A stretch of DNA of 64,000 bases from Streptomyces exfoliatus (GCF_000725545.1 NZ_JNZP01000010.1:186001-250000), one strand, 5' to 3'; shown: positions 1-9,809, numbered from the stretch's first letter. Notes: a model not told the origin generated them from the letters alone. Made by a program: numbers and translations.

Positions 1-308
1 TGGTCGCGGAGGCGCCGACGGCGACCCTCCCGGCGGCCCGCGCGGTCCGGACCGGCAGCGAGCGGCGGACCCGCACGTGGACCCGGGCGGTGCTCGGGGT
101 GACGGCGGTCCTCATCGGGGTCACGGGCCTCACGGCGGTGACGGCGCCGACCCGGTACATCCCGGTGAACGCCCCCGGCGAGACCGTCAACGGCGTACCG
201 GTGCGCGGCGGGCCGCAGAAGCTCCGCCCCGAGGACCTGGAGCTCCGCGACAAGCTGCGCTCCGAGCCGAACCCGGGTCCCGAGCGGCTGGTCCCGACGG
301 CCGAGTAG
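1..308 (+). CDS. C-terminal part of an unrecognised membrane-anchored protein (partial)
   Basis: The frame is open from the first bases of the window and stops with TAG at 306-308, so only about the last 100 residues are visible. They show a basic stretch, one hydrophobic segment suited to crossing the membrane (from VLGVTAVLIG), and then a short polar tail ending PTAE. An internal GTG at 90 could serve as a start but has no clear ribosome binding site, so a gene truncated by the window edge is more likely. It converges on sucD and shares with it the strong hairpin at 321-372. I do not recognise the family. Confidence 0.55.
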   Translation, partial: VAEAPTATLPAARAVRTGSERRTRTWTRAVLGVTAVLIGVTGLTAVTAPTRYIPVNAPGETVNGVPVRGGPQKLRPEDLELRDKLRSEPNPGPERLVPTAE

Positions 309-320
309 GTGCCGCGGCAC

Positions 321-372
321 GTGAGAGGGCCCCGCCCCTCCCGGTCTCCCGGGAGGGGCGGGGCCCTCTCAC
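321..372. terminator. Bidirectional terminator between convergent genes
   Basis: A perfect 24-bp inverted repeat with a 4-nt loop starts GTGAGAGGGCCCC and ends in its exact complement. It lies 12 bp after the stop of the left gene and 26 bp after the stop of sucD, so it can end both transcripts. It has no long T tract, which is usual in Streptomyces. Confidence 0.85.
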
Positions 373-398
373 GTACTGCCTGTCAGGCTGCTGTGCGT

Positions 399-1283
399 TC
401 AGCCCGCCAGGATGGCGCGCGCCAGCTTGGCCGTCTCGGTCGGCGTCTTGCCGACCTTGACGCCCGCGGCCTCAAGGGCCTCCTTCTTCGCCTGGGCCGT
501 GCCGGAGGAGCCGGAGACGATGGCGCCGGCGTGGCCCATGGTCTTGCCCTCGGGCGCGGTGAAGCCCGCGACGTAGCCGACGACCGGCTTGGTGACGTTG
601 GCCTTGATGAAGTCGGCCGCACGCTCCTCGGCGTCGCCGCCGATCTCGCCGATCATGACGATCAGGTCGGTGTCGGGGTCCGCCTCGAACGCCGCGAGGG
701 CGTCGATGTGCGTGGTGCCGATGACCGGGTCGCCACCGATGCCGACGGCGGACGAGAAGCCGAGGTCACGGAGCTCGTACATCATCTGGTACGTCAGCGT
801 GCCGGACTTCGAGACCAGACCGATGCGGCCCGGCTTCGTGATGTCGCCCGGGATGATGCCGGCGTTGGACTGGCCCGGGGTGATGAGACCGGGGCAGTTC
901 GGGCCGATGAGGCGGGTCTTGTTGCCCTTGTCCACGGCGTACGCGTAGAACGCGGCCGAGTCGTGGACGGCGATGCCCTCGGTGATGACGACGGCGAGGG
1001 GGATCTCGGCGTCGATCGCCTCGACGACGGCGGCCTTCGCGAAGGCCGGCGGCACGAAGAGGACCGAGACGTTGGCGCCGGTCTCCTTCATCGCCTCGGC
1101 GACGGTGCCGAAGACCGGGATCTCGGTGCCGTCGAAGTCGACGGTCGTGCCGGCCTTGCGGGGGTTCACGCCACCGACGATGTTGGTGCCGTCACCCAGC
1201 ATGAGCTTGGTGTGCTTCATGCCCGTGGCACCGGTCATGCCCTGGACGATGACCTTGCTGTCCTTGTTGAGGAAGATAGCCAT
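399..1283 (-). CDS. sucD: Succinyl-CoA synthetase, alpha subunit
   Basis: This is the alpha subunit of the TCA-cycle enzyme that converts succinyl-CoA, ADP (or GDP) and phosphate to succinate, CoA and nucleoside triphosphate. The 294-residue protein has the normal length. Visible are the N-terminal CoA-binding Rossmann region (VQGMTGATG), the GPNCPG motif, SKSGTLTYQ, and MGHAGAI, whose His251 is the residue phosphorylated during catalysis. It starts 21 bp after the sucC stop and has a GGGACGAGGGA-like ribosome binding site, so the two subunits are made from one message. Confidence 0.97.
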   Translation of the reverse strand: MAIFLNKDSKVIVQGMTGATGMKHTKLMLGDGTNIVGGVNPRKAGTTVDFDGTEIPVFGTVAEAMKETGANVSVLFVPPAFAKAAVVEAIDAEIPLAVVITEGIAVHDSAAFYAYAVDKGNKTRLIGPNCPGLITPGQSNAGIIPGDITKPGRIGLVSKSGTLTYQMMYELRDLGFSSAVGIGGDPVIGTTHIDALAAFEADPDTDLIVMIGEIGGDAEERAADFIKANVTKPVVGYVAGFTAPEGKTMGHAGAIVSGSSGTAQAKKEALEAAGVKVGKTPTETAKLARAILAG

Positions 1284-1304
1284 GGCTCTGGTGTCCCTCG
1301 TCCC

Positions 1305-2483
1305 TTACTTCGCAGCCGCGAGCTCGGCGGCCTTGTCGGCCGCTCCGTCCATGGTGTCCACGCGCTGCACCAGCGGGTGGTTGGCGTCCGACAGGATCTT
1401 GCGACCCAGCTCGGCGTTGTTGCCGTCGAGGCGCACGACCAGCGGCTTGGTGACCTCTTCGCCCTTCGACTTCAGGAGCTCCAGGGCCTGGACGATGCCG
1501 TTGGCGACCTCGTCACAGGCGGTGATGCCACCGAAGACGTTGACGAACACGGACTTGACGTCCGGGTCGCCGAGGATGATCTCCAGGCCGTTCGCCATGA
1601 CCTCGGCCGAAGCGCCGCCGCCGATGTCGAGGAAGTTGGCCGGCTTCACGCCGCCGTGGTTCTCACCGGCGTACGCGACGACGTCCAGGGTCGACATGAC
1701 CAGACCGGCACCGTTACCGATGATGCCGACCTCGCCCTCGAGCTTGACGTAGTTGAGGCCCTTGGCCTTGGCGGCAGCCTCGAGCGGGTTGGCTGCGGCC
1801 TTGTCCTCGAGCGCCTCGTGCCCGGGCTGACGGAAGTCGGCGTTCTCGTCGAGAGACACCTTGCCGTCCAGGGCCAGGATGTCGCCGGAGGCGACCTTGG
1901 CCAGCGGGTTCACCTCGACGAGGAGCGCGTCCTCGGCGACGAAGGTGTCCCACAGGGTCACGAGGACCTCGGCGACCTTCTCGGCCACCTCGGCCGGGAA
2001 CTGCGCCAGGGCCACGATCTCGCGGGCCTTGACGATGTCGACGCCCTTGTTGGAGTCGACCGGCACCTTCGCCAGCTTCTCGGGGGTCGTCGCGGCGACC
2101 TCCTCGATGTCCATGCCACCGGCGACGGACGCCATGGCGAGGAAGGTGCGGTTGGTGCGGTCGAGGAGGTACGAGACGTAGTACTCCTCGAGGATTTCCG
2201 GAGCGGTCTCCGCGATCATCACCTTGTGGACCGTGTGGCCCTTGATGTCCATCCCGAGGATGTCCGTCGCGCGAGCGACGGCCTCGTCCGGGGTGGCGGC
2301 CAGCTTCACGCCGCCGGCCTTGCCGCGGCCACCGACCTTCACCTGCGCCTTGACGACCGACTTGCCGCCAAGACGCTCGGTGGCCTCGCGCGCCGCCTCA
2401 GGCGTGTCGATGACTTCACCGGCCAGCACCGGTACACCGTGCTTGGCGAAGAGGTCCCTCGCCTGGTACTCGAACAGGTCCAC
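1305..2483 (-). CDS. sucC: Succinyl-CoA synthetase, beta subunit
   Basis: This is the nucleotide-binding ATP-grasp subunit that partners SucD. I start it at GTG 2483 (GTG GAC CTG TTC GAG), giving 392 residues that begin [12 protein letters not shown], as in other SucC proteins. A longer open frame upstream to 2579 adds 32 residues unlike any SucC. Typical motifs are [15 protein letters not shown] near the N terminus, [17 protein letters not shown], and the C-terminal NVFGGIT loop that contacts the alpha subunit. The gene is first in a two-gene operon with sucD. The 440-bp upstream region presumably holds the promoter. Confidence 0.97.
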   Translation of the reverse strand: MDLFEYQARDLFAKHGVPVLAGEVIDTPEAAREATERLGGKSVVKAQVKVGGRGKAGGVKLAATPDEAVARATDILGMDIKGHTVHKVMIAETAPEILEEYYVSYLLDRTNRTFLAMASVAGGMDIEEVAATTPEKLAKVPVDSNKGVDIVKAREIVALAQFPAEVAEKVAEVLVTLWDTFVAEDALLVEVNPLAKVASGDILALDGKVSLDENADFRQPGHEALEDKAAANPLEAAAKAKGLNYVKLEGEVGIIGNGAGLVMSTLDVVAYAGENHGGVKPANFLDIGGGASAEVMANGLEIILGDPDVKSVFVNVFGGITACDEVANGIVQALELLKSKGEEVTKPLVVRLDGNNAELGRKILSDANHPLVQRVDTMDGAADKAAELAAAK

Positions 2484-2926
2484 GCGCGTCCGTCCCTTTT
2501 CTGATGATCGCGGTTCGTTGTCTGCGTGGGCGTGCCGCGAAGGGCAACGTGACTGCTCTGTCACAAGGAGGGCGTACACGGTGACCGTGGACGCGGCATG
2601 TCCGTCTCGCAGGTTATCGCCGAGGGACGTGGGTCCCTAAATCGCAGATCACACCAGAGCGGTGATACGGGTCACAGACCGTAGGGATCGGAGGGCCGTC
2701 CGTAGGGGACGCGGGGTGGGGACGTGCGGCGTTCGCCGCAGGCGGCGCTTGGCCTCCCGGCCCCTCACGACGCGCCGGTGAAACGAGTGAGGGGCATTCC
2801 GGCGCCGATGTGATATGAGCCTCAGTCGGAATTCCGGACACCCGTGCGGGTGTCCTCGACGACGAATTCCGCACCACGGACGGTCACCTCGCGCTCGGGC
2901 CGCGCGGGTCGGCGGACCGCTGCCGG
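2484..2926. other. Intergenic region upstream of sucC and downstream of the VWA gene
   Basis: I see no convincing gene here. It holds GTGAC-N6-GTCAC at 2549-2564, 66 bp upstream of the sucC start, a possible protein-binding site. It also holds the palindromic GGGAC/GTCCC pair around 2624-2637 and the hairpin at 2836-2855, annotated separately. A minus-strand open frame at 2614-2877 lacks Streptomyces-like codon bias and a recognisable product. The sucC promoter was not pinned down. Confidence 0.5.
2836..2855 (-). terminator. Hairpin terminator after the VWA gene
   Basis: A perfect 9-bp inverted repeat (GGACACCCG, 2-nt spacer, CGGGTGTCC) lies about 70 bp beyond the VWA stop codon. It would end the MoxR-DUF5682-VWA transcript. 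Confidence 0.6.
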
Positions 2927-4120
2927 TCAGCCGGCGGGTATCGGCAGGGGGCGCTTCTCCAGGGCGGCCGCCATGATCTCGGGGAACAGGTCGGGGGTGC
3001 AGGCGAAGGCCGGGACCCCGAGCGCGGCGAGCGCCGCCGCGTGATCACGGTCGTAGGCCGGGGCGCCCTCGTCGGAGAGGGCGAGCAGCGCGACGAACTG
3101 GACCCCGGAGGCCTTCATCGCCGCGACCCTCTTCAGCATCTCGTCGCGGATGCCTCCCTCGTACAGGTCGCTGATGAGGACGACGACGGTGTCGGCCGGG
3201 CGGGTGATCTTCGTCTGGCAGTGGGCGAGGGCGCGGTTGATGTCGGTGCCGCCGCCGAGCTGGGTGCCGAACAGGACGTCGACGGGGTCGTCGAGCCGGT
3301 CGGTCAGGTCCACGACGGCCGTGTCGAAGACGACGAGCCGGGTGGCGATCGACCGCATGGAGGCGAGCACCGCTCCGAAGACGGAGGCGTGGACGACGGA
3401 GGCCGCCATGGAACCCGACTGGTCGACGCAGAGCACCACCTCCTTCTTCACCCCCTGGGAGGCCCGCCCGTGGCCGACGAACCGCTCGGGGACGACCGTG
3501 CGGTGCTCGGGCAGGTAGTTCTTGAGGTTGGCGCGGATCGTGCGGTCCCAGTCGATGTCCCGCTGACGGGGCCTGCTGATCCGGGCGGAACGGTCGAGGG
3601 CCCCGGTGAGCGTCGCCCTGGTGCGGGTGGCCAGGCGCTTCTCCAGGTCGTCGACGACCTTGCGCACGACGGCCCGCGCGGTCCGTCTGGTGGTCTCCGG
3701 CATGGCTTTGTGGAGGGAGAGCAGGGTGCCGACGAGGTGCACGTCCGCCTCGACGGCCTCCAGCATCTCCGGTTCCAGGAGGAGGGTGGCGAGGCCGAGG
3801 CGGTCGATCGCGTCGCGCTGCATGACCTGGACGACGGAGCTGGGGAAGTACGTGCGGATGTCGCCGAGCCAGCGGGCGACGGAGGGCGCCGAGGCGCCGA
3901 GCCCCGCCGAGCGGTCTCGTCCGGTGCGGTCCCCGCCCCGGTCCGCGCGCCCGTACAGGGCGGTGAGGGCTCCGTCCACGGCGGCGTCGGTGCCGGTGAG
4001 CGGGCGGCCGGTGCCGTCGGCCTCGCCGCCTCCCAGGACGAGCCGCCAGCGGCGCAGCCGCTCGTCGTCCGCCGTTCGCGTGCTCGTCCCTGCGCTGCTC
4101 GTTCCTGGGCTGCTGCTCAT
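2927..4120 (-). CDS. VWA (von Willebrand A) domain protein of a MoxR module
   Basis: This 397-residue protein has a variable Gly/Arg-rich N terminus, a helical middle region, and a C-terminal VWA domain with an intact metal-ion site. The MIDAS residues are in DQSGSM, GGGTDI and ISDLYE. The start ATG at 4120 overlaps the stop of the DUF5682 gene as ATGA, so translation is coupled. VWA proteins encoded with MoxR ATPases usually act as metal-dependent adaptors for ATPase-driven assembly or remodelling of a target complex. The target here is unknown. No signal peptide or membrane segment is seen, so it is probably cytoplasmic. Confidence 0.88.
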   Translation of the reverse strand: MSSSPGTSSAGTSTRTADDERLRRWRLVLGGGEADGTGRPLTGTDAAVDGALTALYGRADRGGDRTGRDRSAGLGASAPSVARWLGDIRTYFPSSVVQVMQRDAIDRLGLATLLLEPEMLEAVEADVHLVGTLLSLHKAMPETTRRTARAVVRKVVDDLEKRLATRTRATLTGALDRSARISRPRQRDIDWDRTIRANLKNYLPEHRTVVPERFVGHGRASQGVKKEVVLCVDQSGSMAASVVHASVFGAVLASMRSIATRLVVFDTAVVDLTDRLDDPVDVLFGTQLGGGTDINRALAHCQTKITRPADTVVVLISDLYEGGIRDEMLKRVAAMKASGVQFVALLALSDEGAPAYDRDHAAALAALGVPAFACTPDLFPEIMAAALEKRPLPIPAG

Positions 4121-6528
4121 GCCGTGACCTCCGTACCGAGGACGAGGTGGAGGAGGGGCAGCACGGCGTCCGCCCGCTCCCGGTCGAGCGTGGCGGCGAA
4201 GCCGGGGACGCCCGGCGCGGAATGCCCGGGGCCGCCGGCTCCCGGACCGCGGGCCACCAGCTCGCCGAGCGTGCGGCGTACGCCCGGCTCGTACGTGGAG
4301 AACGTGCGGCGCAGCAGCGGCAGGACATCGGTGAACGCCCCGGCCGGAACGCCGGTGAGCCAGTCGTCGACCAGGCCGAGGAGCCGCTCGTCGTGGACGA
4401 GGAGCAGCCCGCCTCCGGAGGCCCCGCCGACGAAGCCGTCGATCCACGCGGCGGCGTCGGGCGGCGGGGTGCCGGGCGAGAGGGCCCGGCTCATCAGCAG
4501 GGCGGCCTCGCCGTCGGCGATCCGGCCCTCGTCCAGGAGGAGCCGGGCGGCCCGGCCCCTGAGGACGCCCGGGACCCGGTCGCGGTCGGCGAGCCGGCGC
4601 AGGACGCCCGCCCAGCGGTCGGCCGGCCCGGCAGCGTCCGGCAGCAGGCCGATGGCCTGGTGCACCTCGTCGATCCGCCCGCGCATGGCGGTGGCCGCGT
4701 CGGTGTCGAGCCCGGCGCAGGCGGGCGGCAGGCCGACGCAGATCCGCTCGGCGAGACCGGCCGCGACCTCGGCGAGGGCCCCCGTGTCGGTGCCGCGGAC
4801 ATCGCCGTAGCGCAGCGAGCGGGCCAGCGCCGGGAGGGCCTCGGCAAGGTGGGAGACGTCGGTGTCGAGGGCAGCCCGGTCGGCGAGCGACCGCATCACG
4901 ACGGGCAGCGCGCCGCTCAGCCCGGCGAGGAGGCACTGCTCGGCGAGCGCGGTGATGTCGGCGAGCGCGGTCGCCGCCTCGGCCCGGGAGCGGGCCCTGG
5001 CGGTGGCGGCGGCCTCGACGGTGGTGCCCCAGACACCTGCCTCGGCGACCTGGACGTGCTGCTCGGGCTCCCAGCGCAGCCGCCAGGTCTCCCGGAAGGT
5101 CCCGGTGCCGGCCCGGCCTGAGGCCGGTTCGCCCCAGCCGACGCCGAGGAGCCGCAGCCGGTGGAGGAGCCGGCTGCGCTCGCCGTCCATGCCCTTGCGG
5201 AGGTCGAGTTCGAGCGTGCGCTCGGTGGCCTCGGGCTTGAGGCGCAGGCTCCGCCGGCGGCGGGCCAGGTCGCGCTGGAGGGGTACGGCGGGGGCGCCGG
5301 CCGGCACCTCGCCGAGGACGTCGCCGACGACCAGGCGGTCCCGGACGAGGTCGAGGGGCACGTCGGAGCCCTCGCACAGGACGGCGCGGACGGCGTCGGT
5401 CGTCTCGTCGAGGCCGGGGGCCGGCCGGCCGCGCAGGGCGGCCAGGTTCCGGGCGAGCCGGACGGCCTCGATGACATGGGCGGAGGAGACGGGGTGGTCC
5501 TCCGCCCTGAGGAGCCGGGCGACCTTGGTCATCCAGCGCTCGACGGGCCGGTCGGGTGCGGCGAAGAGGTGCTCGTACCAACCGGGCGCGTCGATTCCCG
5601 CGCCGTACCCCGAGCGGCGGGCGAGCCTGCGGTGGGTCCAGGGGACCCAGGTCAGCTCGGCCTTCACCTTGGGCAGGCCCTTGAGCAGGGCGCGATCGGC
5701 GGCGACGGTGGTCTTCCGGGTGAGGGCGGGGACGTGCCAGGCACCGCAGACGACGGCGACGGAGTCGCCGAACTCCTTGCGGGCGGCGCGGAGCTGGATC
5801 CGCATGTACGCCTCGCGGACGAGGTCGCGGGGGTGACCGCCGTGCCCGTGCGCCTCGCGGAGCGCGCCCATGGCCTCGGCGAGGGCCTCGAACGGTGCGG
5901 TGGGATCGGCGTCGTCGTCGGCGCCGCAAAGTTCGACGACGTCCTCCCACCAGCGCTCGGCGGCCCCCGTGGCCCCGGCCGCCCCGGCGAGTTCGGCGAT
6001 CGGGTCGATCCGCGCGCCGCCCCCGGCGAAGCCCTCCTCGCCGTCGTCGCCGTCGCTCCAGGTGGGATCGGAGGCGGCGAGGGTGTGGGTGGCGGGCAGG
6101 TCGATGAACCGGACGGCGGCGCCCCGGTCGAGGGCCCACCGGATCGCGACCCACTCGGGCGAGAACGAGGCCATGGGCCAGAACGCGGCCCGCCCCGGGT
6201 CGTCCACGGCGTGGGCGAGCAGCGCGACCGGGGGCCGCATGTCGGGGTCCCCGGCGAGCGTGACGAGGGCGTCCGCCTCGGCCGGACCCTCGACGAGCAC
6301 CGCGGCCGGCTTCTCCGCCTCCAGGGCGGCCCGCACAGCACGCGCCGATCCGGGCCCGTGGTGCCGCACCCCGAGCAGCAGCGGCCCGCCTCCGCCCCGG
6401 ACCGCGGCGCCTGACGTCAGGCGCCCACCGGACGTCAGGCGCCCACCGGACCTCAGGCCCTCATCCGACGCCGTGCGGCCGGCCGACGCCATCCCCCCAT
6501 CGGACGCCACGCGCTCACCTCGCGTCAT
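4117..6528 (-). CDS. DUF5682 family protein
   Basis: This is a large protein of up to 803 residues. The conserved part begins LLLGVRHHGPGSARA, followed by VLVEGPAEADAL, the hallmark opening of DUF5682. The middle and C-terminal parts are helical and Ala/Leu/Arg-rich, with no catalytic motif I can name. The ATG at 6528 overlaps the end of the MoxR gene by 14 bp. The first 45 residues are low-complexity and contain a DNA-level tandem repeat, so the true start may lie further in. The gene sits between MoxR and VWA with overlaps on both sides, which argues that the three products work together. Biochemical function is unknown. Confidence 0.8.
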   Translation of the reverse strand: MTRGERVASDGGMASAGRTASDEGLRSGGRLTSGGRLTSGAAVRGGGGPLLLGVRHHGPGSARAVRAALEAEKPAAVLVEGPAEADALVTLAGDPDMRPPVALLAHAVDDPGRAAFWPMASFSPEWVAIRWALDRGAAVRFIDLPATHTLAASDPTWSDGDDGEEGFAGGGARIDPIAELAGAAGATGAAERWWEDVVELCGADDDADPTAPFEALAEAMGALREAHGHGGHPRDLVREAYMRIQLRAARKEFGDSVAVVCGAWHVPALTRKTTVAADRALLKGLPKVKAELTWVPWTHRRLARRSGYGAGIDAPGWYEHLFAAPDRPVERWMTKVARLLRAEDHPVSSAHVIEAVRLARNLAALRGRPAPGLDETTDAVRAVLCEGSDVPLDLVRDRLVVGDVLGEVPAGAPAVPLQRDLARRRRSLRLKPEATERTLELDLRKGMDGERSRLLHRLRLLGVGWGEPASGRAGTGTFRETWRLRWEPEQHVQVAEAGVWGTTVEAAATARARSRAEAATALADITALAEQCLLAGLSGALPVVMRSLADRAALDTDVSHLAEALPALARSLRYGDVRGTDTGALAEVAAGLAERICVGLPPACAGLDTDAATAMRGRIDEVHQAIGLLPDAAGPADRWAGVLRRLADRDRVPGVLRGRAARLLLDEGRIADGEAALLMSRALSPGTPPPDAAAWIDGFVGGASGGGLLLVHDERLLGLVDDWLTGVPAGAFTDVLPLLRRTFSTYEPGVRRTLGELVARGPGAGGPGHSAPGVPGFAATLDRERADAVLPLLHLVLGTEVTA
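6413..6448. repeat. 18-bp direct tandem repeat in the DUF5682 N terminus
   Basis: The unit GACGTCAGGCGCCCACCG occurs twice in a row, followed by a degraded third copy. It keeps the frame and encodes repeated GGRLTS-type residues in the variable start of the DUF5682 protein. Confidence 0.8.
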
Positions 6529-7681
6529 GGCTCACCTCGCGGCAGGCGCGGTAGAAGTCCTTCCAGCCGTCTCTTTCTCTGACCACCGTCTCCAGGTACT
6601 CCTGCCAGACGAGCCGGTCGGCCGCCGGGTCGCGGACGACGGCGCCGAGGATCCCCGCGGCGACGTCCGCCGGCCGCAGGACGCCGTCGCCGAAGTGGGC
6701 GGCGAGGGCGAGGCCGCCGGTGACGACGGAGATCGCCTCGGCCGTGGAGAGCGTCCCCGAGGGGGACTTGACCTTCGTCCGCCCGTCGGTCGTGACCCCG
6801 TCGCGCAGTTCACGGAAGACGGTGACGACCCGGCGGATCTCGTCGACGCCTTCCGGCAGGGCCGGCAGTTCCAGGGAGCGCCCGAGCTGCTCGACGCGGC
6901 GGGCGACGATGTCGACCTCCGCCTCCGCTGTGGCGGGCAGCGGCAGGACCACCGTGTTGAAGCGGCGGCGCAGCGCGCTGGAGAGTTCGTTGACGCCCCG
7001 GTCACGGTCGTTGGCCGTGGCGATCAGGTTGAAACCGGGGACGGCCTGCACCTCCTGGCCCAGTTCGGGAACGGGGAGGGTCTTCTCGGACAGGATCGTG
7101 ATGAGCGTGTCCTGCACGTCGGCGGGGATGCGGGTGAGCTCTTCCACCCGGGCCGTCATCCCCTGCGCCATCGCCCGCATCACGGGGCTCGGTACGAGGG
7201 CGTCCCGGCTGGGGCCTTCGGCGAGGAGCCGGGCGTAGTTCCAGCCGTACCGGACGGCCTCCTCCGGGGTGCCGGCGGTGCCCTGCACGAGGAGGGTGGA
7301 GTCGCCGCTGACGGCGGCGGCGAGGTGCTCGGAGACCCAGGTCTTGGCGGTGCCCGGCACGCCGAGCAGCAGCAGGGCGCGGTCGGTGGCGAGAGTGGTG
7401 ACGGCGACTTCCACGATGCGGCGCGGTCCGACGTACTTCGGTGTGACGACCGTCCCGTCGGGGAGCGTGCCGCCGAGGAGATAGGTGGCTACGGCCCACG
7501 GCGAGAGCCGCCAGCGGGTGGGCCTGGGGCGGTCGTCGGCCGCGGCGAGGGCGGCGAGTTCGTCGGCGAAGGCGTGCTCCGCGTGCGGCCGCAGGACCTC
7601 GGTCACGGGCTGCGGCCGCCCCGGTCCGGTGTCCGTCTCGACACCGGAACCGGGCTGCGCGATGGTTTCGGGCACGGGCAT
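6515..7681 (-). CDS. MoxR-family AAA+ ATPase
   Basis: This 388-residue AAA+ ATPase has the Walker A segment GVPGTAKT, a MoxR-like region around LTRIPADVQDTLITILSEK, a sensor-type FNLIATANDRDRG, and ELSSALRRRFN with the arginine-finger region. I start it at ATG 7681 because GGAGGGG lies just upstream. The longer open frame to 7717 has no such site. The 3' end overlaps the DUF5682 gene. MoxR ATPases act as chaperone-like remodelling machines with VWA partners, and this one is first in a three-gene operon with such a partner. Confidence 0.92.
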   Translation of the reverse strand: MPVPETIAQPGSGVETDTGPGRPQPVTEVLRPHAEHAFADELAALAAADDRPRPTRWRLSPWAVATYLLGGTLPDGTVVTPKYVGPRRIVEVAVTTLATDRALLLLGVPGTAKTWVSEHLAAAVSGDSTLLVQGTAGTPEEAVRYGWNYARLLAEGPSRDALVPSPVMRAMAQGMTARVEELTRIPADVQDTLITILSEKTLPVPELGQEVQAVPGFNLIATANDRDRGVNELSSALRRRFNTVVLPLPATAEAEVDIVARRVEQLGRSLELPALPEGVDEIRRVVTVFRELRDGVTTDGRTKVKSPSGTLSTAEAISVVTGGLALAAHFGDGVLRPADVAAGILGAVVRDPAADRLVWQEYLETVVRERDGWKDFYRACREVSHDAR

Positions 7682-7841
7682 GGATCCCCCTCCAGATCGT
7701 TCGACCTGCTGTGCCATCCAAGGTGCACCATGCCACTGACATTCGGATGTCGCCGCTGGTCAGAGGGAGTTCACCGAGTGAGGGAGGGTCAGCTCACGCG
7801 TGGCGTGAGGGAGGGTCCGCGCGCCCGGAGTCGACCGATGG

Positions 7842-8264
7842 TCAGCCCACGACCGGGGAGACGGCGACGCAGCCGCCCGCCATCGCCTGCTCGGCCTTGG
7901 CCTCCTTGATGACCTTGCCCTGGTAGATGACCTTGCAGGTGAGGTCGCGCGGGTCGAGCGCGACCGGCATGACGGCCGGCGGCATGATGCCCGTCAGCTT
8001 CACCGTCTTCTTCCACGGCGTGGCCGGCTTCTCCTCCGACTCCAGCTTCGGCTCCATCGCGGAACCCTGGCCGGCGTGGTAGTCGATGGACTCGACACCC
8101 TTGCCCGTGACCTCGTAGGTGACCTCGTAGGACTCGGTCACGCCCTTGTCGACCTGGTCGACGGCCTTCTCGGCGACCTCGGAGCAGGCGCCGAGGCCCA
8201 GGGCCAGGCCGGCGGCGGCGAGCACCGAGACGACGGTGCGGGTGGTGCGGGTGGTGCGCTTCAT
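7842..8264 (-). CDS. Small secreted lipoprotein (MmpS-like)
   Basis: The 140-residue product begins MKRTTRTTRT, followed by a hydrophobic signal segment and the lipobox LGAC, so it should be lipidated and anchored outside the membrane. The mature part has a predicted beta-rich pattern (VTYEVTG, KTVKLTG, VIYQGKVIKE) and two further cysteines. It resembles MmpS-type accessory lipoproteins, but this is only a pattern match. The Thr-Arg repeat at the start reflects a short GGTGGTGCG repeat in the DNA. It stands alone between the two arms of the MoxR module and may or may not belong to it. Confidence 0.75.
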   Translation of the reverse strand: MKRTTRTTRTVVSVLAAAGLALGLGACSEVAEKAVDQVDKGVTESYEVTYEVTGKGVESIDYHAGQGSAMEPKLESEEKPATPWKKTVKLTGIMPPAVMPVALDPRDLTCKVIYQGKVIKEAKAEQAMAGGCVAVSPVVG

Positions 8265-8421
8265 TACGGGGTCCCCTGGACGGTGGTGCGTGGTGGATCA
8301 GTCGGTCTCGCGCAGAGAATCGTAAAGGAAGAGTAAAGTCAAATCCCTTCACCGCCTCCTCGCACCCTTCGAACACGCAGGCCACAGCCGCTTGTCAGTG
8401 GTGGCCTCTACCGTCGGGGAC

Positions 8422-9771
8422 ATGAATGCCATGGGGGTGCGCATGACGGTGGACCAGGTCCTTGCCCTGGCTCCTGACGAGGCCTCACGCAGCGCGGGAA
8501 GCAAGCTCGGCACGGCCGGACCGTGGTCCGGTACGGGCTCCGGAGAGGGCGCGGTGTGGGGTCTGTGCCGGGGCAGCGGCAGCGCGCCGTACCGGACGGC
8601 CGTCGACACCACGGGGCCCGCGTACCTGTGCGACTGCCCCAGCCGCAGATCCCCTTGCAAACACGCGCTCGGGCTGCTGGTGCTCCAGGCCACGGACGGC
8701 ACGGCCGTCGAGGACGCCACCGTGCCCGAGTGGGCCGCGCCCTGGCTCGCAGCGCGACGCGGGCGCGCGGAGAGCGCGCCCCTGGAGACCCGGGCGGGCG
8801 CCGCGCCCGAAGGCCCGGCTGATCCCGAGGCCGCGCGCCGCAGGGCCGAGCGTCGGGCCGCCCGGATCACCTCGGGCGCGCAGGAACTCGAGCAGCGGCT
8901 CGCCGACCTGCTGCGCGGCGGCCTGGCGACAGCCGAGCAGTCCGGGTACGGACTGTGGGAGGAGACGGCGGCCCGCATGGTCGACGCCCAGGCCCCGGGA
9001 CTCGCGGGGCGCGTCCGGGAATTGGCCTCGATACCGGGCTCGGGTCCCGGCTGGCCCGTGCGGCTCCTGGAGGAGTGCGCGCTGACCCATCTGCTCGACC
9101 GCGCCTGGCTCGCCGCCGACCGGCTGCCCGCCCCGTTCGCGGCGACCGTACGGACCCGGGTCGGCCTCACCGCCCCGGCCGACGGCGCCCCGGTGCGGGA
9201 CCACTGGCTCGTCCTCGCGCAGTACGACGCGGCCGACGCCCGGCTGACCACCCGGCGCATCTGGCTGCACGGGACGACGAGCGGGCGCACGGCGCTCCTC
9301 CTGTCCTTCGGCGCGGCGGGCCGGGCTCCCCGACTGGCCCTGCCCGTGGGCGCGGTGTTCGACGGTGAGGTCATGCCGTACGCCGGCTCGGGCCGGCTGC
9401 GCGCGGAGCCGGGCGAGCCGTTCGTCCCGGTCGCCGCCCCCGCGGCCGCGCCGCCGGGCGGCCCGGTGGGCGCGGCCCTGGACGCGTACGGGCGGGCGCT
9501 GGGCGAGGACCCGTGGCTGGACTCCTGGCCCGTGACGCTGAGCGAGGTCGTTCCCGCGCGCGCGGAGTACGGCTGGCAGCTCGCCGACGCGGACGGCCGC
9601 GAGGCCCTGCCGCTGACACCCACCGCCCAGTCGCGTCCCGGGCTCTGGCGCCTCGTCGCCCTGTCGGGCGGCGCGCCGCTCACGGTCTTCGGGGAGTGCG
9701 GGCACCGCGGGTTCACCCCCCTCGCCGCCTGGTCCCCGGAGGCCCCCGGAGAGACGGTCCCGCTGATATGA
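8422..9771 (+). CDS. SWIM zinc-finger protein
   Basis: This protein of about 449 residues has a clear N-terminal SWIM zinc finger, CDCPSRRSPCKH (CxCx(n)CxH), a fold that binds DNA or protein. The rest is mixed helix and strand with no motif I can name. I start it at ATG 8422 (MNAMGVRMTVDQ). ATG 8443 is possible, and the upstream TTG at 8392 is unlikely. It is transcribed away from the MoxR arm and its stop overlaps a possible start of the DUF5691 gene (ATGA at 9768). SWIM and DUF5691 genes are recurrent neighbours of MoxR-DUF5682-VWA operons in actinobacteria. Confidence 0.88.
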   Translation: MNAMGVRMTVDQVLALAPDEASRSAGSKLGTAGPWSGTGSGEGAVWGLCRGSGSAPYRTAVDTTGPAYLCDCPSRRSPCKHALGLLVLQATDGTAVEDATVPEWAAPWLAARRGRAESAPLETRAGAAPEGPADPEAARRRAERRAARITSGAQELEQRLADLLRGGLATAEQSGYGLWEETAARMVDAQAPGLAGRVRELASIPGSGPGWPVRLLEECALTHLLDRAWLAADRLPAPFAATVRTRVGLTAPADGAPVRDHWLVLAQYDAADARLTTRRIWLHGTTSGRTALLLSFGAAGRAPRLALPVGAVFDGEVMPYAGSGRLRAEPGEPFVPVAAPAAAPPGGPVGAALDAYGRALGEDPWLDSWPVTLSEVVPARAEYGWQLADADGREALPLTPTAQSRPGLWRLVALSGGAPLTVFGECGHRGFTPLAAWSPEAPGETVPLI

Positions 9772-9809
9772 CATCCGCCCGCCGCACCCGGCCCGCCCGG
9801 AGGACCCCG

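Noticed and set aside
309-2504. 731-residue plus-strand open frame opposite sucD and sucC
   Set aside because: It is a mirror of the sucCD codon bias, lacks any family motif and runs through the terminator.
2927-6154. 1075-residue minus-strand open frame
   Set aside because: Only its last 397 codons are the VWA gene. The Arg/Gly/Pro-rich part before that is an alternative frame of DUF5682.
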